DNA of 64,000 bases. Source: DATBLE01 sp963719325. Its GTDB lineage: Bacteria; Actinomycetota; Thermoleophilia; Gaiellales; Gaiellaceae. A program made the position numbers and the translations under genes. Below the pieces are notes generated by a model. That model did not search any database. It worked only from the letters and a program-made list of their open reading frames with translations, and was not told the origin of the DNA. Positions 55,782 through 64,000 of this stretch are shown here, piece by piece (within the stretch, counting starts at the first letter, position 1; every line of letters starts with the position of its first letter). The stretch spans positions 1 through 64,000 of the forward strand of contig CAVRBW010000024.1 in the NCBI GenBank assembly GCA_963719325.1, written 5' to 3'.

Positions 55782-55790
55782 GGGAGCACC

Positions 55791-56576
55791 GTGACTGCAG
55801 CCGTCGTCGTCATCGTCGTCGTCGTCGTCCTCCTCCTCCTGTTCACGCTGGCCGCCGTGAAGGTGGCGCGGGAGTACGAACGCGGAATCGTCTTTCGTCT
55901 CGGGCGGCTCCTCCCGGCACCGAAAGGCCCTGGTCTCTTCCTGCTGATCCCGATCATCGACCGGATGGTGAAGGTCGATCTGCGGACGATCACGCTGAAC
56001 ATCCCGCCGCAGGAGGTGATCACGAAGGACAACGTCCCCGCGCGGGTGAACGCGGTCGCCTACTTCCGGATCGTCGACCCGAACGCGGCGATCGTCCAGA
56101 TCGAGAACTTCATGGTCGCGACCTCGCAGATCGCCCAGACGACGCTTCGTTCGGTGCTCGGGCAGCACCTGCTGGACGAGCTGCTCTCGGAGCGCGACAA
56201 GATCAACACGATTCTTCAGGGGATCATCGACGAGGCGACCTCGCCCTGGGGGATCAAGGTCTCGATCGTCGAGGTCAAGGATGTCGAGATCCCGTCCGGG
56301 ATGCAGCGGGCGATGGCCCGGCAGGCCGAAGCCGAGCGCGAGCGCCGCGCGAAGGTGATCAACGCGGAGGGCGAGTACCAGGCTTCCGAGCGGTTGAAGG
56401 ACGCGGCGCTCGTGATCGAGGAGCATCCGATCGCGCTCCAGCTCCGCTACCTGCAGACGCTGCTCGAGCTCGGTTCCTCGCAGGCGACGACGATCGTCTT
56501 CCCGGCGCCGATCGACCTGATCACGCCGTTCCTCGAGCGCGCCACCAAGCCGGGTTCGAACACCGCGAGCTCGTAG
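55791..56576 (+). CDS. SPFH/stomatin-family protein (slipin)
   Basis: A 261-residue membrane scaffold protein. A single N-terminal hydrophobic segment (VVVIVVVVVLLLLFTLAAV) anchors it; the SPFH domain follows with EYERGIVFRLGRLLPAPKGPGLFLLIP and a long helical region rich in Ala/Glu (AMARQAEAERERRAKVINAEGE). It assembles into ring oligomers in lipid microdomains and partners NfeD proteases. GTG with GGGAG 6 nt upstream. Confidence 0.94.
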   Translation: MTAAVVVIVVVVVLLLLFTLAAVKVAREYERGIVFRLGRLLPAPKGPGLFLLIPIIDRMVKVDLRTITLNIPPQEVITKDNVPARVNAVAYFRIVDPNAAIVQIENFMVATSQIAQTTLRSVLGQHLLDELLSERDKINTILQGIIDEATSPWGIKVSIVEVKDVEIPSGMQRAMARQAEAERERRAKVINAEGEYQASERLKDAALVIEEHPIALQLRYLQTLLELGSSQATTIVFPAPIDLITPFLERATKPGSNTASS

Positions 56577-56671
56577 CCGCCCTTCGCGGTTCCCCGGATG
56601 CGTGGGATGCGTGAAGAGGTGGCAGCTTCTTTCGGCTCTCGGGGCGCTGCGCGCGGCCGCCGGAGCCGGGC

Positions 56672-56762
56672 CTTGCCCGGCGGGAGGCTTGCTGCGGCAG
56701 GAGGATCGCTGCGACGGAGGAGGGGGTTCGTGGGGGAACCATGGGTTCCCCCACGCTGAGGC
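56672..56762 (+). repeat. Dispersed hairpin element, copy C, overlapping the galT start
   Basis: The leader of galT: TTGCCCGGCGGGAG, a spacer, GGAGGAGGGGGTTC, then GTGGGGGAACC-ATG-GGTTCCCCCAC (56730-56754). The 11-bp arms are perfect and the loop is the galT start codon itself. It matches copy D at the HAD gene, and its core matches copies A and B. Confidence 0.7.
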
Positions 56763-57613
56763 GCGACCCGCTCTCGGGTCGACTCGTCGCGATCGCCCCC
56801 GGCCGCGCAAGCCGTCCGGGGACGGCAGACGCCGCGCTGATCGAGCCGGCGGCCGAGGGCGAGTTGGAGGAGTGCCCGTTTTGCGCCGGGCACGAGGAGC
56901 GCACGCCTCCCGAGGTCCTGCGGATCGGCGACCCCTGGCAAGTGCGAGTCGTCCCGAATCTGTATCCGGCGGTCGAGCGCCAGGAGGTGGTCATCCATTC
57001 GCCTCGCCACGTGCGCTCGTTTGCCGAGTTGACCGACGGCGAGGTCGAGGCGGTCGCGAGCGCCTGGCACCAGCTTGCCACTCGAGCTGCCGGAACCGAG
57101 TGGACCTATCTCCACGTCCTGATCAACGAGGGACGGGCGGCCGGCAGCAGCCTGCCGCACTCGCATTCGCAGGTCGTGTATCTCCGGGAGCCGCCGCCGG
57201 CCGCGACCGCCGAACGTCACGGTCCCGGGTGTCCGGTCTGCGAGGTCGTGGCCGCCGCCCGGCCCGGCCTGGAGCTCGCCCAGGACAACGGGGCAGTTGC
57301 GGTCGTGCACCCCGCCGGACGGCTGCCGTACGAAGCTCTGATCGCCGGCCCGCACCCGGATCTCGACCTCGCCGCCGCTCTACGGATTCTCCGAGGCTGC
57401 GTGCGGGCTCTGCAAACGATCGAAGGACCTGTGGCCTGGAACACCTGGCTGCACAACGCCTGGCAAGGGCTCGACCACCCCGACGTCCACCCGCACATCG
57501 AGTGGGTGCCGCGATTGACGGTGATGGCCGGCCTGGAGCTCGGAGCCGAGATCTACGTCAACACGCTGCCGCCGGAAGAAGCCGCTGCGCGACTCCGCAA
57601 CGCCTGGAGCTAG
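56741..57613 (+). CDS. galT: Galactose-1-phosphate uridylyltransferase-like protein
   Basis: A 290-residue HIT-superfamily enzyme. Zinc-site CPFCAGHEERTPPE, VRVVPNLYPAVE, the active-site His motif as SSLPHSHSQ (HPHGQ in classical GalT), and HIEWVPR near the end. It is about 55 residues shorter than E. coli GalT, so it belongs to the short actinobacterial/archaeal type; a related sugar-1-phosphate nucleotidyltransferase is possible. No galK or galE is nearby. The start codon lies in the loop of an 11-bp hairpin with GGAGGAGGGGG just before it, so translation may be structure-controlled. Confidence 0.83.
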   Translation: MGSPTLRRDPLSGRLVAIAPGRASRPGTADAALIEPAAEGELEECPFCAGHEERTPPEVLRIGDPWQVRVVPNLYPAVERQEVVIHSPRHVRSFAELTDGEVEAVASAWHQLATRAAGTEWTYLHVLINEGRAAGSSLPHSHSQVVYLREPPPAATAERHGPGCPVCEVVAAARPGLELAQDNGAVAVVHPAGRLPYEALIAGPHPDLDLAAALRILRGCVRALQTIEGPVAWNTWLHNAWQGLDHPDVHPHIEWVPRLTVMAGLELGAEIYVNTLPPEEAAARLRNAWS

Positions 57614-57915
57614 GACGACCGGACGCGAGCGCCGTTCTGCTCGCGAAATCGGCGGGCAGCGTCGATCGCCGCGCCCAGGTTCAGCCCTTTGTCCTTCGCC
57701 TGCTTGATCAGCATCACCGTCTCGACCGCGTCCATGTCGTAGATGCGCTGCTTCTTGCCCTTGGTGGGGATCTGCGCCTTGTTCGTCCAGTAGTCGAGCT
57801 GCATCTTCGAGATCCCGGCGACCTGGCAAACCTGGCCGAGGTAGAGCTCGACCTTGTCGAGATGGTCCGCCAGGTTTATCGGTTCCAGGAAATCGACGTG
57901 TCCGCCGAACGCCAT
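57610..57915 (-). CDS. MerR-type helix-turn-helix regulator
   Basis: About 101 residues: a MerR-like winged helix (YLGQVCQVAGISKMQLDYWTNKAQIP, then RIYDMDAVETVMLIKQA) and a short helical tail; no sensor domain. The ATG at 57915 is preferred because AAAAGGTG lies 6 nt upstream; a GTG at 57966 would add 17 residues without a usable site. It lies 84 bp downstream of gyrA on the same strand and could be co-transcribed. Target genes unknown. The stop shares CTAG with galT. Confidence 0.78.
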   Translation of the reverse strand: MAFGGHVDFLEPINLADHLDKVELYLGQVCQVAGISKMQLDYWTNKAQIPTKGKKQRIYDMDAVETVMLIKQAKDKGLNLGAAIDAARRFREQNGARVRSS

Positions 57916-57999
57916 ATTGGGCACCTTTTCCGACGACTCCTTGGTCAGCATGTGCGGTTCTATCACCCCTGCTGACTCTTGTGAAGAGCGGAGAAAGCG

Positions 58000-60537
58000 T
58001 CAGTCTTCGGGCGGCAGTTCGGTGACCGCAGCCGCTGTTTCGACCTCTATGCCATCTGACTCGATGTCGGTGCCGTTGGCAGCCTCGGCAACGGGCGCGA
58101 TGCTCGAGACGGTCTCGCCCTCGCGCAGCCGGACGACGATCACGCCCTGCGTCGCACGGCCGAGCCGCTTGATCTCGTCGACCGCCATCCGGATGACGGT
58201 GCCTCCGGTCGAGATCAACATCACCTGGTACCCCTCGCGGACGATCCGGCTGCCGGCCAGCTTTCCTTTCGCATCGGTGAGCTGGATCGTCTTGACGCCA
58301 AGACCTCCCCGTCCCTTCCGCGGGTACTCACGAACCGGTGTGCGCTTGCCGTATCCCTGCTCGGTGACCACGAGCAGGTCGTCGGTGTCGCGAGCGATGT
58401 TGAGCTCGATCACTTCGTCGCCCGCCCGCAGCCGCATGCCCTGCACCCCGGCGGTCGCGCGTCCCATCGGGCGTGCTTCCCGCTCGTGAAAGCGGATCGC
58501 CTGACCCTTGCGTGAGACCATCAGGATGTCGTCGTCTCCGCTCGAGTGCCGCACGCCGACGAGCTCGTCGCCGTCACGGAGATTGATGGCGATGATCCCG
58601 TCCGCCTTCAGCGGCGTGTTGTACTCGGCGAGCTTCGTCTTCTTGACCATGCCCTTCTTGGTCGCGAAGACAAGGTGCTCGGTCTCGGTGAAGTCGCGGG
58701 TCTGGATGACGGCGCGAATCTGCTCGTCTTGCCGGAACGGCAGGAGGTTGACCACGGCGCGTCCCTTCGACTGGCGCGAGCCGAGCGGAAGCTCGTGGAC
58801 CTTCAGCCGGTACACCTTGCCGACGGAGGTGAAGAAGAGCAGGTAGTCGTGCGTCGAGGCGACGAACAGGTGCTCGATGTAGTCGTCGTCCTTCAGCTCC
58901 ATGCCCATCACGCCGATCCCGCCCCGCCGCTGCTCGCGGTATGCGGTGATCGGGAGCCGCTTGATGTATCCCGAGAGCGTGATCGCGATCACCATGTCCT
59001 CTTCTGCGATCAGGTCCTCGAGCTCCAGCTCCTCCTCTGCCGCGACGATCTCGGTGCGGCGGTCGTCCGTCTTTCCGTACATCGACCGGATCTCGGTCAG
59101 CTCCTCGCGGATCAGTCCGTCGATCCGTGCCTGGTCGCCGAGAATCGCGCGGAGCTCGCCGATGCGCTCCCTGAGATCCTTGAACTCCATCTCGATCTCT
59201 TTGCGAGCGAGGCCGGTGAGACGAGCGAGGCGAAGGTCGAGGATCGCCTGCGCCTGGATCTCCGAGAGCTCGAACCGCTCCATCAGTTGCTCGCGGGCCT
59301 CCTCGCTGTCCGAAGCCGCACGGATCAAGGCGACGATCGCGTCGATGTTGTCGAGGGCGACGAGATAGCCCTCGAGGACGTGCGCGCGGGCCTCCGCCTT
59401 CTGCAGCTCGTCCTTCGACCTGCGGGTGACGACCTCGCGCTGGAACTCGAGGTAGTGACGGACGAGCTCGAGCAACGAGAGCGTGCGCGGGACCCCGTCG
59501 ACGAGCGCGACGGCGTTGTAGCCGAACGTGCTCTGCAGCGCGGTGTGCTTGAACAGCTTGTTCAAGGCCACCTGGGGGATCGCGTCGCGCTTCAGCTCGA
59601 CCTGGATCCGCATGCCGGTCCGGTCGGAGTGGTCGGCCAGATCGGAGATCTCCGTCAGCACCTTGTCCTGCACAAGGTCGGCGATCTTGCGGATGACCCC
59701 GGTCTCGCCACCCTTCTTCACGCCGTAGGGGAGCTCTGAGATCACGATCGCCGACTTGCCTCCGCGGAGCTCCTCGATGTGGGCGCGGGCGCGCATCACG
59801 ATCCGCCCTCGGCCGGTGCGGTACGCGTCGCGGATGCCGGCTCGACCGACGATGTAGGCGCCGGTCGGGAAGTCGGGGCCCTTGACGTGCTTCATCAACC
59901 CCTCCACGTCGATGCCCGGGTTGTCGATCATCGCGACCACCGCGTCGACGGTCTCGCCGAGCTGGTGCGGGGGAATGTTCGTCGCCATGCCGACGGCGAT
60001 TCCGGTCGAGCCGTTGACGAGCAGGTTCGGGAATCGCGACGGCAGCACCGTCGGTTGACGGCGCGACTCGTCGTAGTTCGGCTCGAAGTCGACCGTGTTC
60101 GCGTCGATGTCGCGGAGCAGCTCCGTCGCGATTCGCGCAAGGCGAGCCTCGGTGTAGCGCATCGCTGCCGGCGGATCGTCGTCGATCGAGCCGAAGTTGC
60201 CCTGGCCGTCGACGAGCGGGTAGCGCAGCGAGAACGGCTGCGCCATCCGAACGAGCGTGTCGTAGATGGGCGAGTCGCCGTGCGGGTGGTACTTGCCCAT
60301 CACGTCGCCGACGGTGGCGGCGGACTTCTTGTACGGCCGGTTCGGCTGCAGCCCGGCCTCGTGCATCCCCCACAGCACGCGGCGGTGCACCGGCTTCAGG
60401 CCGTCGCGCACGTCCGGAAGCGCGCGCGAGACGATTACGCTCATCGCATAGTCGAGAAAGCTCGAGCGCATCTCCTGCTCGAGCTCGCGTGGCTCGACCC
60501 GCCCGGGCCCGAGCGGGCCGCTCTCGAGCTCAGACAT
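58000..60537 (-). CDS. gyrA: DNA gyrase subunit A
   Basis: An 845-residue type IIA topoisomerase subunit. Breakage-reunion domain with the catalytic Tyr128 in AAMRYTEARL, and a quinolone-resistance region reading HPHGDSPIYDTLVRMAQ with Ser89 and Asp93, the susceptible residues. The GyrA-box is QRRGGIGV, and six beta-pinwheel repeats follow in the C-terminal domain. ATG at 60537 overlaps the gyrB end by 8 bp. Length is standard. Confidence 0.98.
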   Translation of the reverse strand: MSELESGPLGPGRVEPRELEQEMRSSFLDYAMSVIVSRALPDVRDGLKPVHRRVLWGMHEAGLQPNRPYKKSAATVGDVMGKYHPHGDSPIYDTLVRMAQPFSLRYPLVDGQGNFGSIDDDPPAAMRYTEARLARIATELLRDIDANTVDFEPNYDESRRQPTVLPSRFPNLLVNGSTGIAVGMATNIPPHQLGETVDAVVAMIDNPGIDVEGLMKHVKGPDFPTGAYIVGRAGIRDAYRTGRGRIVMRARAHIEELRGGKSAIVISELPYGVKKGGETGVIRKIADLVQDKVLTEISDLADHSDRTGMRIQVELKRDAIPQVALNKLFKHTALQSTFGYNAVALVDGVPRTLSLLELVRHYLEFQREVVTRRSKDELQKAEARAHVLEGYLVALDNIDAIVALIRAASDSEEAREQLMERFELSEIQAQAILDLRLARLTGLARKEIEMEFKDLRERIGELRAILGDQARIDGLIREELTEIRSMYGKTDDRRTEIVAAEEELELEDLIAEEDMVIAITLSGYIKRLPITAYREQRRGGIGVMGMELKDDDYIEHLFVASTHDYLLFFTSVGKVYRLKVHELPLGSRQSKGRAVVNLLPFRQDEQIRAVIQTRDFTETEHLVFATKKGMVKKTKLAEYNTPLKADGIIAINLRDGDELVGVRHSSGDDDILMVSRKGQAIRFHEREARPMGRATAGVQGMRLRAGDEVIELNIARDTDDLLVVTEQGYGKRTPVREYPRKGRGGLGVKTIQLTDAKGKLAGSRIVREGYQVMLISTGGTVIRMAVDEIKRLGRATQGVIVVRLREGETVSSIAPVAEAANGTDIESDGIEVETAAAVTELPPED

Positions 60538-62914
60538 CCAGGACCTTGACGTCCCGGGCGTTCTCTTCGATGAACAGCCGGCGTGGCTCGACCTGGTCGC
60601 CCATGAGCATCGAGAAGAGCTGGTCGGCCGCGTGTGCGTCCTCCACGTCGACGCGGACGAGCAGCCGCTTCGCGGGATCCATCGTGGTCTCCCACAGCTG
60701 CGTGTCGTTCATCTCGCCGAGGCCCTTGAACCGCGACAGCTGGATTCCAACCTCCTTCGCGAGGCCGAGCGAGTTGGTGCGCAGCTCGGAGAACGTCTGC
60801 GCATCGGCCGTCTTCTTGCCGAGCGCGAGCGTGAACGGAGCCGGCCCCAGCAGCTCGACCAGGCGGGCGTACGACTTGCGCAGATAGCTGTAGATCGGGG
60901 ACGAGAGCAGCTCGACGGGAATCGCGATCGTCTGCGCAGCGGACGACGCCTCTTCGATCACCTTCACCCGGAGGAAGCCGTCGTCCCGGCCGGCGACGGA
61001 GAGCTTGTAGCCGTTCGACGGCAAACCCTCGAGCAGCCCCTCGATCTCGGCCGGCGAGTCGGCATCGAGCTCGACGAGGCGGTGACCGACCACGAGCTCG
61101 GCCGCCTGATGGCCGAAGTCGGAGCGTAAGCGGGCGTACCACCCCTCGAACTCCGTCAGCGAAGCGGTGAACTTCTTCCATTTCGCCTCGGTCAGCTTCG
61201 CGTCCCCGCCGTCACGGTCGCGGACGTCGAGCTCGCCGAAGCGTTCGCGCACGAGCAGCTCCTCGAGCTGCGATTCCTTCTCGAAGTAGTACTCCTGGTT
61301 CCCCAGCTTCACCTTGTAGAGCGGCGGAACGGCGATATGGATGTGTCCGCGCTCGAACAGCTCCTTCATGTGGCGGTAGAGGAACGTCAGCACCAGCGTG
61401 CGGATGTGGGAGCCGTCCACGTCGGCGTCGGTCATGACGATCACGCGGTGATACCGCAATGCGGTGATGTCGAACTCGTCGCCGATGCCGGTGCCGATCG
61501 CCGTGATCATCGCCTGGATCTCGTTGTTCGACAGCACCTTGTTGATGCGGTTCTTCTCGCTGTTGATGATCTTCCCGCGCAACGGCAAGATCGCCTGGTA
61601 GGTGCGGTCACGGCCCATCTTGGCCGACCCGCCGGCGCTGTCGCCCTCGACGATGAACAGCTCGGCCGACTCCGGATCCCGGATCGAGCAATCGGCGAGC
61701 TTCCCCGGGAGAGACGAGCTGTCGAGCGCCGACTTGCGGCGCGTGAGCTCGCGCGCCTTCCGGGCCGCAAGGCGTGCGCGCATCGCGGCGATCGCCTTAC
61801 CGCAGATCGCGCGTGCGTCTTGGGGGTTCTCCTCGAGGAACTGCGCGAGTCGGGCGTTCATCGTCTGCTTGACGAGGCCCTCGACCCCTGGGTTGCCCAG
61901 CTTCGTCTTCGTCTGGCCCTCGAACTGCGGGTTGTGGAGCTTCACCGAGATCACCGCGGCGAGGCCCTCGCGCACATCCTCGCCGTCGAGGCTCTCGTCC
62001 TTCTTCAAGAGCTTGAGGTCCTGCGCTTTCTTGTTCAGGGTGCTCGTCAGCGCACTGCGGAAGCCGGAGAGGTGCGATCCGCCCTCGGCCGTGTTGATGT
62101 TGTTGGCGAAGGTGAACACCGACTCCTGGTACGAGTTGTTCCACTGCATCGCCACCTCGACGGCACCCTGATCGCTCTCCCCGTCGAAATGCACGAGGCA
62201 CTTGTGAATCGGGTCCTTGGCGCCGTTGATGTACGCGACGAAGTCCTTGATGCCGCCCTCGTAGTGGAACTCGACGGTCTTTCCGTCCGCGCGCTCGTCG
62301 ACCAGCACGATCCGAAGCCCCTTCGTCAAAAAGGCGGTCTCGCGCAGGCGCGTCTGTAGCACCTCCGGCTCCCACACGGTCTCGTCGAAGACCTCGGAGT
62401 CGGGCTTGAAGCTGATCGTAGTGCCCGTCTCCTTCGTGGGACCGACCGGCTTCATCTTGTCGACCGGCTCTCCACGCGCGAACTCCTGGCTCCATTTCTT
62501 GCCGTCGCGCTGAACCTCGGCGACGAGCCACTCGGACAGGGCGTTGACGACGGAGACCCCCACGCCGTGCAGTCCCCCGGAGACCTTGTAGCCCCCCTGG
62601 CCGAACTTTCCGCCGGCGTGCAACTTCGTCAGAACAACGGTCAACGCAGGCAGGCCCTGGTCTCGCATGATGTCGACGGGGATCCCCGAGCCGTTGTCGC
62701 GGACGGTCATCGACTCGTCGGGGTGGATGGTCACCTCGATCCGGTCACAGCGGCCCGCGAGGGCTTCGTCGACCGAGTTGTCGACGACTTCGAAGGCGAG
62801 GTGATGGAGGCCCCTCGAGCCGGTCGAGCCGATGTACATACCCGGACGCTTCCGGACCGGGTCGAGCCCCTCGAGGACAGTGATGTCCTTAGCGGTATAC
62901 GCAGCTTCAGCCAT
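60530..62914 (-). CDS. gyrB: DNA gyrase subunit B, long form with TOPRIM insertion
   Basis: A 794-residue ATPase subunit. GHKL ATPase with EVVDNSVDEALAG, GSGIPVD and GLHGVGVSVVNALS; TOPRIM with FIVEGDSAGGSAKMGRDR and MTDADVDGSHI; C-terminal RFKGLGEMNDTQLWETTMDP. Between YYFEKESQLEELL and RFKGLGEM lie about 170 extra residues, at the place where E. coli GyrB has its insertion; most actinobacterial GyrB proteins (about 640-690) lack it. The ATG at 62914 is chosen over a TTG five codons upstream. Coupled to gyrA. Confidence 0.97.
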   Translation of the reverse strand: MAEAAYTAKDITVLEGLDPVRKRPGMYIGSTGSRGLHHLAFEVVDNSVDEALAGRCDRIEVTIHPDESMTVRDNGSGIPVDIMRDQGLPALTVVLTKLHAGGKFGQGGYKVSGGLHGVGVSVVNALSEWLVAEVQRDGKKWSQEFARGEPVDKMKPVGPTKETGTTISFKPDSEVFDETVWEPEVLQTRLRETAFLTKGLRIVLVDERADGKTVEFHYEGGIKDFVAYINGAKDPIHKCLVHFDGESDQGAVEVAMQWNNSYQESVFTFANNINTAEGGSHLSGFRSALTSTLNKKAQDLKLLKKDESLDGEDVREGLAAVISVKLHNPQFEGQTKTKLGNPGVEGLVKQTMNARLAQFLEENPQDARAICGKAIAAMRARLAARKARELTRRKSALDSSSLPGKLADCSIRDPESAELFIVEGDSAGGSAKMGRDRTYQAILPLRGKIINSEKNRINKVLSNNEIQAMITAIGTGIGDEFDITALRYHRVIVMTDADVDGSHIRTLVLTFLYRHMKELFERGHIHIAVPPLYKVKLGNQEYYFEKESQLEELLVRERFGELDVRDRDGGDAKLTEAKWKKFTASLTEFEGWYARLRSDFGHQAAELVVGHRLVELDADSPAEIEGLLEGLPSNGYKLSVAGRDDGFLRVKVIEEASSAAQTIAIPVELLSSPIYSYLRKSYARLVELLGPAPFTLALGKKTADAQTFSELRTNSLGLAKEVGIQLSRFKGLGEMNDTQLWETTMDPAKRLLVRVDVEDAHAADQLFSMLMGDQVEPRRLFIEENARDVKVLDV

Positions 62915-62932
62915 AAAAAAGGCCTGCAAATG

Positions 62933-62938
62933 ACACTA
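62933..62938 (-). promoter_or_regulatory. Possible -10 box of gyrBA
   Basis: TAGTGT on the minus strand, 18 nt before the gyrB ATG. The 45-bp gap after dciA is AT-rich for this DNA and could hold a promoter; no clear -35. Confidence 0.3.
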
Positions 62939-62959
62939 TTGCGGCCACTCGTAAGTCTA

Positions 62960-63421
62960 TCAGAACGGCCTGTCGGAGCGGCCCGCCGACAGGCTCAGCG
63001 CAGCGGCCCGCGCGATGCGCTCGCGGAGCTCGACGTCGGCGATGCTCCCGGTCAGTTCGGCCGCCGTTTGCAGGGCTTCTGGCGTCGGCTCCGGAACCTC
63101 GGCGGGCGCCTCCTCGGCCGAAGCCGGCGCGGCCTCCGGTAGGTGACCGACAGAAAAACGAAGCGCTTTCGGCGCGTTTGCGCCGAGCGTTTCCCGCAGA
63201 CGCTCCAGGACGTTCGAGGCGAGCTGCGTCAACTCGAACGCCCACGCGGACGACGAGGTGTTCACGAGCAGCGTTCCATCACGAGAGATCCGCGCCGGCC
63301 ACGCGTTCGCGGCGACCATCTCGCCGACTGCCGCGGGCCACGCCGCCACGAGCTCCGGCATACCGCCTTGCGCCCCGAAGCGCGCAAGCTCGGCTCGAAC
63401 CGCGCTCGTCAGCCGCTCCAT
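62960..63421 (-). CDS. DUF721/DciA-like replication protein
   Basis: A 153-residue protein with the DUF721 domain at about 5-95: VRAELARFGAQGGMPELVAAWPAAVGEMVAANAWPARI, and TLLVNTSSSAWAFELTQLASNVLERL. DUF721 includes DciA, the helicase operator of bacteria lacking DnaC/DnaI, and genes of this type sit between recF and gyrB in actinobacteria, as here. An acidic Pro/Glu-rich tail follows. The ATG lies inside the recF 3' end (13-bp overlap). Confidence 0.88.
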   Translation of the reverse strand: MERLTSAVRAELARFGAQGGMPELVAAWPAAVGEMVAANAWPARISRDGTLLVNTSSSAWAFELTQLASNVLERLRETLGANAPKALRFSVGHLPEAAPASAEEAPAEVPEPTPEALQTAAELTGSIADVELRERIARAAALSLSAGRSDRPF

Positions 63422-64000
63422 CGCACCTCGCCCGGGGACACTCGAAGGAGCTGCGTCGGCTCGCCCGGCAGCGTATCGGCCGTCGTCGCGGTGATCAGTG
63501 TCTGCCCCCGGTCTCGAACCTGCTCGACCAGCGCCCGGCGGCGATCAGGGTCCAGCTCCGAGAGGACGTCGTCCAGGAGCAGCAGCGGCCGGTCCCCTCG
63601 ACGCTCGACCAGCAGCTCGGCCTCTGCCAGCAGCAGGCCCAACACGGCAGTTCGCTGCTCGCCCTGGGATCCGAACGAACGAAGGTCTCGGTCCCCGGCC
63701 GCGATCGAGACGTCGTCGAGGTGAGGCCCGATTCCGGTCGCTCCTCGCTCGAGGTCACGCTCGAGGCGCGCCTCGAGCGAGTCGGCGGTCGGCGGGACGC
63801 CCTCGTAGGCCAAGCATGCGTCGGGGAGGCCGAGAGCGGCAGCAACCCGGTCGAACGGCCGAAGCAAGAAGCTCGAGGAGCTCGGTCCGAGCCGCGACGA
63901 GCTCCGCGCCGAGCGTTGCCGCCTGCTCGGTCCAGGGACGAATGGCGTCGCGGTGACCACGCTTCAGGGCGGCGTTCCGTTGCGCGAGCACGGCTGCATA
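63409..64000 (-). CDS. recF: DNA replication/repair protein RecF, C-terminal part, one apparent frameshift
   Basis: The C-terminal third of RecF; its start lies beyond the right edge. Visible parts are QRNAALKRG and the helical region WTEQAATLGAELVAARTELLELLA, then, in another frame, FDRVAAALGLPDACLAYEG, GPHLDDVSIAAGDRDLRSFGSQGEQRTAVLGLLLAEAELL (signature motif) and LLLLDDVLSELDPDRRRALVEQV (Walker B and D-loop). The frame changes near 63860. All motifs are intact, so a sequencing indel is the simplest explanation. Order recF-dciA-gyrB-gyrA places dnaN/dnaA and the origin just to the right. Confidence 0.85.

Overview
The window looks like chromosomal DNA of a GC-rich actinobacterium, most likely class Thermoleophilia (Gaiellales/Solirubrobacterales type). 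This is inferred from four things: very GC-rich codon use with many GTG starts; the order recF-dciA-gyrB-gyrA, placing the right edge near the replication origin; a KdpDE/KimA-like potassium locus; and dTDP-rhamnose, SpoIID and polyprenol-phosphate mannose genes. No lineage marker such as rRNA is present, so the assignment is tentative.

Layout. 0-2.1 kb: a SNF2-type helicase broken by many frameshifts, then about 0.6 kb of featureless DNA and tRNA-Lys(CTT), whose 3' end faces the broken helicase. 2.8-6.7 kb: a four-gene, translationally coupled UDP-sugar module (2-epimerase, 6-dehydrogenase, Gfo/Idh oxidoreductase, left-handed-helix acyltransferase). 6.7-9.5 kb: a coupled SpoIID-like and subtilisin-like exported pair. 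9.7-12.7 kb: rfbA-C-D-B for dTDP-L-rhamnose. 12.8-20.6 kb: an FHA regulator, hsp20-lon, and lipoprotein, repeat and M23 cell-envelope proteins. 20.6-28.9 kb: housekeeping genes (split TauE/SafE pair, otsB, Nudix, PLP decarboxylase, PolX, polyprenol-P-mannose synthase, thioredoxin, thiL, thiD, ABM monooxygenase). 28.9-31.2 kb: MrfA-like helicase. 31.2-36.1 kb: UspA, KdpE, a short KdpD-like kinase and a KimA-like permease. 36.2-43.4 kb: NDH-2, a GAF/HD-GYP/GGDEF protein, a NIF3 protein and frameshifted ligD. 43.6-52.3 kb: a long leftward lipid-synthesis cluster (ECF sigma, fabZ, fabH, fabD, fabG, fabF, HAD, tandem GNAT, accD, accA). 52.3-57.9 kb: exported amidase, nfeD and slipin pair, galT, MerR regulator. 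58-64 kb: gyrA, gyrB, dciA, recF.

How it works together. The left third serves the cell surface: activated sugars, rhamnose, a lipid-linked mannose donor, peptidoglycan enzymes. The 31-36 kb locus is a potassium/stress module whose promoters carry matching 11-bp-phased direct repeats. The 44-52 kb cluster joins malonyl-CoA formation and type II fatty-acid synthesis under one apparent sigma-factor-headed unit, but lacks an acyl carrier protein gene.

Non-coding signals stand out. (1) A 169-bp nested palindrome lies between nfeD and the slipin gene. (2) At least four copies of a dispersed hairpin element share a GGGGGAA...TTCCCCC core; one places the galT start codon in the hairpin loop. (3) Twelve genes have TANNNT exactly 6-7 nt before the start codon, the mark of leaderless transcripts. 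(4) There are several GTGCC/GTCCC-type palindromes. Frameshifts are confined to the helicase, ligD and recF and may be sequencing errors.
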